Shown: piece after piece, positions 59,448 to 64,000 of the stretch
Layout of the letters: the number at the start of each line of letters is the position of its first letter
Position numbering within the stretch: the first letter of the stretch is position 1
Source of the DNA: DASRDS01 sp035570055
GTDB taxonomy: Bacteria > Gemmatimonadota > Gemmatimonadetes > Gemmatimonadales > Gemmatimonadaceae
Length of the DNA stretch: 64,000 nucleotides
Assembly: GCA_035570055.1 (NCBI GenBank)
Contig: DATMLM010000096.1
Location: 17,393-81,392 of the forward strand
Direction of reading: 5' to 3'
The notes under the pieces: model-generated
What the model was told of the DNA's origin: nothing
The model's input: the letters and a program-made list of their open reading frames with translations, nothing else
Database searches by the model: none
Translations under genes and position numbers: made by a program

Positions 59448-60350
59448 CTACTGCTGCTTCTTGTATCGCACCTCGTAGACGGTCCCATCGACCGAGCTCT
59501 TTCTCATGATGTAGAGAATCGGCGCGCCGTTCTCCTCTTCAACGCGGACCAGGGCGACCTGAGGATTCTTCCCTTTGTTATCAGGCGTCAGGTGCATGAC
59601 GTTCCCGTTCAACGTGTACGCCCCGTCGCCGAAGTATGCGCGCGTCGTTTCGAGGACCGTGCCATTGGAGAGTCCGCTGTAGTTCTGCACGGCGGACGCG
59701 CCGCCGTACCGACCGTTGTCTGTAAACACCCATTGATCGGCGACGGTCGCGGTCGCGGTGGTCCACACGCCGACCAGCGGCTTGGCCAACAGTGCCGGAT
59801 CCGGCGTGGTCGTCCAACTCTTGAAGTTCAAGTTGTAGAAGAACTCCGGCCACACATTGCGTAGAGACTCCCCGAAGCACGCGCTGACGAGCGGCTCTTT
59901 CGACATGCCCGAGATGACGCCAAGGCGACCTTGCAGCTTCGCGACGAAGACGAAGCCGTAGAGGGTCATGAACCGTTGGCTCCCAATGGGTGGTTTCCGG
60001 ACGCCATCCTTGAGGATGAGATAATCCCAGCCGTGTCCCGATGTCCCACGAATGACGGTCGGACCGAGCGTGTTGCCGTTGTCGGAGACGTTGACGATCT
60101 GATAGGTCTTGAACACTTCCTGGTAGACCGCCTGCGCGTCGCTCTGCAGGTTCGGACCGGCCGGACGCGTCGGCCATATCTGCAAGAGGCATCGCTCGTT
60201 GTTGTTCCCCGTGGCCGAGAGCACGATGCCATCGGGATAGCGTTGTGTCGTCCACCCGGTCGGTGCGGTGTACGCGTATTCGTCGAGCGTCCCCTGCGCG
60301 CCGAGTGATGTGGCGCAGAGCGCGACGGCCATCAGTGTCATTCGGTTCAT
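59448..60350 (-). CDS. Exported protein of unknown function
   Basis: 300 residues from ATG 60350, with signal peptide (MNRMTLMAVALCATSLGAQG). The mature part begins LDEYAYTAPTGWTTQRYPDG, with later segments ERCLLQIWPTRPAG and GWDYLILKDG, and a second half beginning LVGVWTTATATVADQWVFTD that looks lipocalin-like. A cysteine is present in ACFGESL. I do not recognise a named family. It lies 171 bases from the Ig-like lipoprotein, where a short minus-strand run (GVLVVDDVLQHSTSTT) resembles a PRPP-binding motif but is too short to call. Confidence 0.72.
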   Translation of the reverse strand: MNRMTLMAVALCATSLGAQGTLDEYAYTAPTGWTTQRYPDGIVLSATGNNNERCLLQIWPTRPAGPNLQSDAQAVYQEVFKTYQIVNVSDNGNTLGPTVIRGTSGHGWDYLILKDGVRKPPIGSQRFMTLYGFVFVAKLQGRLGVISGMSKEPLVSACFGESLRNVWPEFFYNLNFKSWTTTPDPALLAKPLVGVWTTATATVADQWVFTDNGRYGGASAVQNYSGLSNGTVLETTRAYFGDGAYTLNGNVMHLTPDNKGKNPQVALVRVEEENGAPILYIMRKSSVDGTVYEVRYKKQQ

Positions 60351-60549
60351 ATGGAGGCGACGGTACGGGGGGTCGTTTGTTCTCACGGGGACGACCCGTC
60401 CCCAGGTCGTATTGCACTACAGCGTCCGAAACCACGTCACGTCAGCATCTGAACGACTGGCCGCTCCTGGCCCGCGGCGAGATGTGGCCGGGCATTGCGA
60501 GACCTATGTCAGGTCTCCCGCTGAGGAACAGCGGCGCACGCGCTGGCAC

Positions 60550-61437
60550 TCATTCAGGGTTGGTTTGTGCCACCTCATAGCCAGCATGCCGAAGCTGACT
60601 GAGCACGCTGTCCTGCCCGACGAGATGGAACATACCGACAACCACCATGGTCGGCTTCTCGTCGAGCATCATCGATTCGAAACGCGGCACCCAGCCACGG
60701 TTGCGATCGACGGTGAGCTTCACGTACAACTCGGGATACGCCCGCCGTTCATGGTCGACAAATGCTGCCGCCGGTCCGGTGTGTCCGGCCAGCCAGTTGC
60801 TCGATATCCGTTCGGAACCCGTGCGGCCGAGCAAGACACCATCCAACTCGTAGTACAGGAATTGCGCGTCTTCAATGGGGGAGAGTCCGCCCATATAAAC
60901 GAACACATCGTCCTTCGCGGCGAATTCGCAGGAAACGGGAATCCCAGCGCTGTCCGCTCGCGCCAGCAATATTTCGCGCGCCGACTTCCCTCGCAGCCCC
61001 TCCTTCTGATAGAAGGCGTCTTCAAGCGTCGCGCCGATCACCCAGGGGCGCATGCCGGCGAGGTCCTTCAACGACACGTCGCACGCGTCCGCTGCTTTGT
61101 GCAATCGCGCCATCTGCGCGTGCGACAGGAGCTTCAACGGCGAGGCGTCGGGCGACGCGCCGTATTGTTCGACGAGCTCCTTCGTTGGCCGACGATAGAT
61201 CTGGTTCGTCTCCGTCCACAGATGTCCGCACGTTCGGAGCAGCGTCTCGATGACGGGATCATGCCAATCGTTGGGCTGCGGCCACGTTTCTCCGACGAGA
61301 TACACCTCCCGGCCCTGCTTTCGCGCCGTCCAGAGCGGACGCTGGGAAGTCAGTATGGCCAGCGCTGGTGATGCCTCAAAGAGGAAGCATGCGCCGGTGG
61401 CAAAGGTGCCGCGGATAAACTGCCTTCTGGTGGACAT
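60550..61437 (-). CDS. Tat-exported TraB/GumN-family protein
   Basis: 295 residues with a twin-arginine-like N-terminus (STRRQFIRGTFATGACFLFE). TraB/GumN pattern: PLWTARKQGREVYLVGETWP near the start, a helical middle (LLSHAQMARLHKAADACDVS, GMRPWVIGATLEDAF) and the closing MVVVGMFHLVGQDSVLSQLR. The glutamate/histidine positions of the two conserved boxes (GETW, GMFHLVG) differ slightly from the canonical GxxH, but the overall fold is clear. Such proteins are related to Tiki-type metalloproteases; substrate unknown. Confidence 0.84.
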   Translation of the reverse strand: MSTRRQFIRGTFATGACFLFEASPALAILTSQRPLWTARKQGREVYLVGETWPQPNDWHDPVIETLLRTCGHLWTETNQIYRRPTKELVEQYGASPDASPLKLLSHAQMARLHKAADACDVSLKDLAGMRPWVIGATLEDAFYQKEGLRGKSAREILLARADSAGIPVSCEFAAKDDVFVYMGGLSPIEDAQFLYYELDGVLLGRTGSERISSNWLAGHTGPAAAFVDHERRAYPELYVKLTVDRNRGWVPRFESMMLDEKPTMVVVGMFHLVGQDSVLSQLRHAGYEVAQTNPE

Positions 61438-61497
61438 GCGGTATCGGACGGGTAGCGCCCCTCGTGAGTTTCAGCCGCGCGATAGCGGCCGGCGAGG

Positions 61498-61707
61498 TTA
61501 GGGCTCGAGTCGCACCGCGCCTCGGGCCTCGCTCTCGACGAAGCGCGCAAACTCGGGCCGTGTCATGCTCATTGGCGTCGCCCCGTGCTCCGCGATCGTC
61601 GGAACGTCCGGAAGCAACGCCGAGCGGCGCGCTGTGGTGACCCCGAGCGGGAGCAGCTTGCCGGGGCCCACCTCGAGCTTGATCGCAAAATGGCGGGCGT
61701 GTATCAA
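61498..61707 (-). pseudogene. Fragment of a TctC/Bug-type solute-binding protein gene
   Basis: The 69-residue frame contains KLLPLGVTTARRSALLPDVP and TIAEHGATP, the signature segment of TctC/Bug-family tricarboxylate-binding proteins, followed after a deletion by a C-terminal helix (EFARFVESEARGA). The body of the gene is absent. Its first ATG overlaps the stop of the hydrolase gene by four bases, which would allow translation of a useless peptide. A remnant of a transport gene. Confidence 0.65.
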
Positions 61708-62732
61708 TGCTGCGGTCGCACAGCAGATCGCTCTCGGCGTACCTCGGCGACCACTTCATTTATCGCGCCGATCACCGCTTGCGGGGCGCTGAGCATTATA
61801 TGATGCGTCGCCCCCGGGACGGTGCGGTTTTCCCCGCGCGACGACAGGCGCGCGATCTCGTCGTGCATCTCGATCACGACCTTGGTTCGGGCGTCGAAGT
61901 AGGGATCGGGATGGTTGGGGTCCGGCGACTCAGGCGTCGTTGACGTCAGCACGATGAGGGGAAGGTCGCCGTAGGACCGCTTCGAGGCCGCAACCTGGTC
62001 CGATCCCGCGCCGATCGCCTCTTCCTCCTCTGACAGGGACTCGCGGTAATACGGTGGATGGCTCGTGATCTCCGCGAAGTGCGCATTGACGGCCGGAGGG
62101 AAGTCGGGGTCCGGGTCGTCGACGCAATCCGCGGCCGCTTTGGATCCCGGAGCGGGGACGCCCGCCTCGAGAGCACTCAAGCATGCGCGATCGGACTCGA
62201 TCGAGTGCTTTACCCTCTGGATGAAGCCGGGGGAAACGGCGTCCAAGCGCTTCTCCTCGTGCTCGGGCTCAGGATCGACCAGCACCATGCCGCCAACGTC
62301 GCGCAGGTGCGTGTCGGCGTAGAGGCGCACAATCATCCCACCGAGCGAGGCGCCCACAAGCACGTAGGGCGGCCGGAGGGAGGCGGCCCTGGTAAGGGCG
62401 GCCAGATCATCGGCGAGATGTCGCGTGTCGCGCGGTAGTGGGCCCGGGTCGCTGTACCCAAAAGCTGCACGGTCGTAGGCGCACACGCGGGTCGTTTTGG
62501 CGAGATCAGCATGCACTGTGCGCCACACGATGGTCGACCCTCCCAAGCCGCTTTCGAGGATGACGGTCGGAGAGCCCTGACCCAGGCAGTAGAGGTTTAG
62601 CCGCCGACCTCCGATGTCAACGAGTTGCTGGGGGTGACCATAGACTTCGAGTGAGGGATTGGGCTGGCTGGCAATGGCCATAGTGGATGCGAGACACACC
62701 GACAGGGAAATGAAAATGCGCTGCACATCCAT
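61704..62732 (-). CDS. Exported alpha/beta-hydrolase
   Basis: 342 residues with GGAGGG upstream and a signal peptide (RIFISLSVCLASTMAIASQP). The oxyanion region is VILESGLGGSTIVWRTV; the nucleophile is in VLVGASLGGMIVRLYA, an acid residue in MVLVDPEPEHEE, and a catalytic His in VPGATHHIMLSAP. The Gly-Ala-Ser-Leu-Gly elbow is a variant of GxSxG. It is probably a periplasmic esterase. Overlaps the TctC fragment. Confidence 0.86.
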   Translation of the reverse strand: MDVQRIFISLSVCLASTMAIASQPNPSLEVYGHPQQLVDIGGRRLNLYCLGQGSPTVILESGLGGSTIVWRTVHADLAKTTRVCAYDRAAFGYSDPGPLPRDTRHLADDLAALTRAASLRPPYVLVGASLGGMIVRLYADTHLRDVGGMVLVDPEPEHEEKRLDAVSPGFIQRVKHSIESDRACLSALEAGVPAPGSKAAADCVDDPDPDFPPAVNAHFAEITSHPPYYRESLSEEEEAIGAGSDQVAASKRSYGDLPLIVLTSTTPESPDPNHPDPYFDARTKVVIEMHDEIARLSSRGENRTVPGATHHIMLSAPQAVIGAINEVVAEVRRERSAVRPQH

Positions 62733-63129
62733 TCACGCCCTCCGGGATTGACCGTTTGCGAGCGAAGCGATCACCCTCATTTATGCGGAGCTCCATTGAG
62801 GAGATGTCCGCGAGGCCAGCGCCGAGTCCGTAGGCTCGCTGCGTGTCTCGATCGACACGCTGCCATCATCGGGACGCCGTCGGCGCGTGCAGGATATGTG
62901 CCGATTCACGAGTGCCTCGGGCCCACTGGCGTTCCCGCCCGAGGCGTTCATTCACCGTCTACTCATGGGAAATACCGTCCCAAGGCCGAACACCAACGCT
63001 CGAAATCTTCCCGGGTAGCGCCGTTAACGTACGTCATCGCGCGCGAAGAGTGCCGCGTCCGTGGCCCCCAAGGGCGTTGGCGGCCGAGCGTCTGGCGGCT
63101 TCACAGTGGCGAGGATACTGTTGGTCCAC
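62733..63129. other. Intergenic stretch without recognisable feature
   Basis: Divergent region between the hydrolase gene and the NTF2-like gene. Several open frames exist on the plus strand but none shows recognisable similarity, signal peptide or good ribosome site. It must contain both promoters. Confidence 0.5.
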
Positions 63130-63690
63130 ATGACACCAACCCGCTGGGCCCTGGGACTTTCCTTGGTCGCTCTGGCTCCCTGCCAGTCACAGAGCGCCAT
63201 GTCGTCCGACTCATCGAGCCCACCGCCGGCGGCGGCTGCCGACGTGCACTCGATAGACGCGATCCTGCACGCCAAGTACGACGTGATGTCGGGTCCGGCG
63301 GGCCCGCGCGACTGGAACCGATTCTACTCGCTGTTCATTCCCTCGGGCGGGCGTCTCATCCGGACTCGACGGGTGGCACCGGATAGCACGCCGCACGTCA
63401 GTGTGGTGACCCCGCAGGAGTTCGCGCAGCAGGCCGGCGAGTACCTCTCCAAGAACTCGTTCTACGAGAAAGAGATCAGCCTCTCCGTCGACACGTTTGG
63501 CGCGGTCACGCAGATCTTCAGCACCTACGAGTCACGTCGTGCGAAAGATGACCCCCAGCCTTTCGCCCGCGGCATCGACGCCTTCCAGCTCTTCAACGAT
63601 GGCAAGCGTTGGTACATCGTCACGGTCTGGTGGGACGCCGAGCGTCCCGGGAACCCGATTCCAGCGCGGTACCTGACGGGAAGCAAGTAG
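63130..63690 (+). CDS. Exported NTF2-like protein, paralog of the operon gene at 24342
   Basis: 186 residues from ATG 63130, with signal peptide (MTPTRWALGLSLVALAPCQS). It is closely related to the 24342-24869 protein: PPPAAAADV, ISG-type GPAGPRDWNRFYSL, PDSTPHVSVVTPQEFAQQAG and FQLFNDGKRWYIVTVWWD are shared. Unlike its paralog it has no RidA or ADOP gene beside it, but remnants of those genes lie at 55.8-56.6 kb. Ligand unknown. Confidence 0.83.
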   Translation: MTPTRWALGLSLVALAPCQSQSAMSSDSSSPPPAAAADVHSIDAILHAKYDVMSGPAGPRDWNRFYSLFIPSGGRLIRTRRVAPDSTPHVSVVTPQEFAQQAGEYLSKNSFYEKEISLSVDTFGAVTQIFSTYESRRAKDDPQPFARGIDAFQLFNDGKRWYIVTVWWDAERPGNPIPARYLTGSK

Positions 63691-63844
63691 GAGGCGTTCC
63701 ACGCCCGCTGTACACCACCGCGGCGCGAGCCGTGCGGTCTGGCAACCGCGTTGGGGCAGAATGGGCCAAGTTGCGCGCCACGATGGATCAGATGGAACGG
63801 CGCCTGAGCACTCGCGGCCGCCACGTCCGCACCGGCGCGCCGTG

Positions 63845-64000
63845 CTGGTGAACGTCCGCACGAAGGCGATCCGCGCGCCGTCCGGTGAGAACGCGGGCGA
63901 GCTGTCGTAGTCGAGACTCGGACTCAACCAGACGATGGTTTGGTCAACGAAATCGTAGACACCGATCAGCGAGTGGTTGCCTCGATGGCTCACGAACGCC
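63845..64000 (-). pseudogene. Partial S9 (dipeptidyl-peptidase-like) propeller gene running off the window
   Basis: Read on the minus strand from 64000: AFVSHRGNHSLIGVYDFVDQ, TIVWLSPSLDYDSSPAFSPD, GARIAFVRTFTS, a typical N-terminal DPP-IV/prolyl-oligopeptidase propeller segment. The remaining part to ~63700 shows no continuation in any minus frame, so the gene seems truncated or frameshifted at ~63850. The upstream part lies outside the window. Confidence 0.6.

Overview
The window is a 64 kb chromosomal stretch from a high-GC Gram-negative bacterium, most probably a member of Gemmatimonadota (Acidobacteriota is the main alternative). This is an inference from gene content: several FtsX/MacB-like orphan ABC permeases (ADOP type), a Ser/Thr kinase fused to a TolB-like domain and TPRs, LytS/LytTR and propeller-type two-component systems, many exported proteins of unknown function, a TonB-plug-like protein, and an ECF42 sigma factor with a DGPF partner. 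No rRNA, complete tRNA, CRISPR array, transposase or integrase was seen.

Left part (0-19 kb): a GntR regulator coupled to an exported RidA-like protein; three tandem paralogous proteins of unknown function; a GlxA-type AraC regulator; a Tat-exported serine hydrolase; a LytS/LytTR pair; a frameshifted esterase; an operon with cytochrome P460, VOC protein, broken VOC copy and unknown exported protein; a PD40 propeller protein; the ECF42/DGPF pair; DUF305 plus LVIVD-repeat proteins; and two exported proteins behind a shared terminator.

Central part (19-48 kb): signalling and permease rich. It holds the Ser/Thr kinase, an operon of RidA-like, NTF2-like and ADOP genes divergent from an OmpR two-component system, an exported metallo-beta-lactamase-fold hydrolase, a second LytS/LytTR pair followed by a truncated and an intact ADOP gene, another ADOP gene, a giant propeller histidine kinase with NarL regulator, an OmpR pair, a LolA-like protein and a frameshifted ADOP gene. 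There are three full-length ADOP genes, one frameshifted and five fragments, but no ABC ATPase.

Right-centre (49-53.5 kb): a defence-like island. An RHH/PIN toxin-antitoxin pair is followed by a co-oriented set on the minus strand: a Shedu-type nuclease carrying a ParB-like domain, a small XRE regulator, and a membrane-anchored kinase with altered catalytic motifs. A 3' tRNA-Asn fragment plus a perfect hairpin sits just upstream of the Shedu gene and looks like an integration scar. This is the best candidate for an undescribed system.

Right part (53.7-64 kb): a MocR regulator divergent from an exported lipocalin-like protein, a DinB protein, and then a gene graveyard. The graveyard includes a collapsed copy of the 21.8-25.5 kb locus, with a response-regulator remnant containing an internal inversion and a fragment of the PD40 gene. 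The remainder is exported proteins (DUF5694, Ig-like lipoprotein, TraB/GumN, alpha/beta hydrolase, NTF2-like) interleaved with ADOP, TctC and S9-peptidase fragments.
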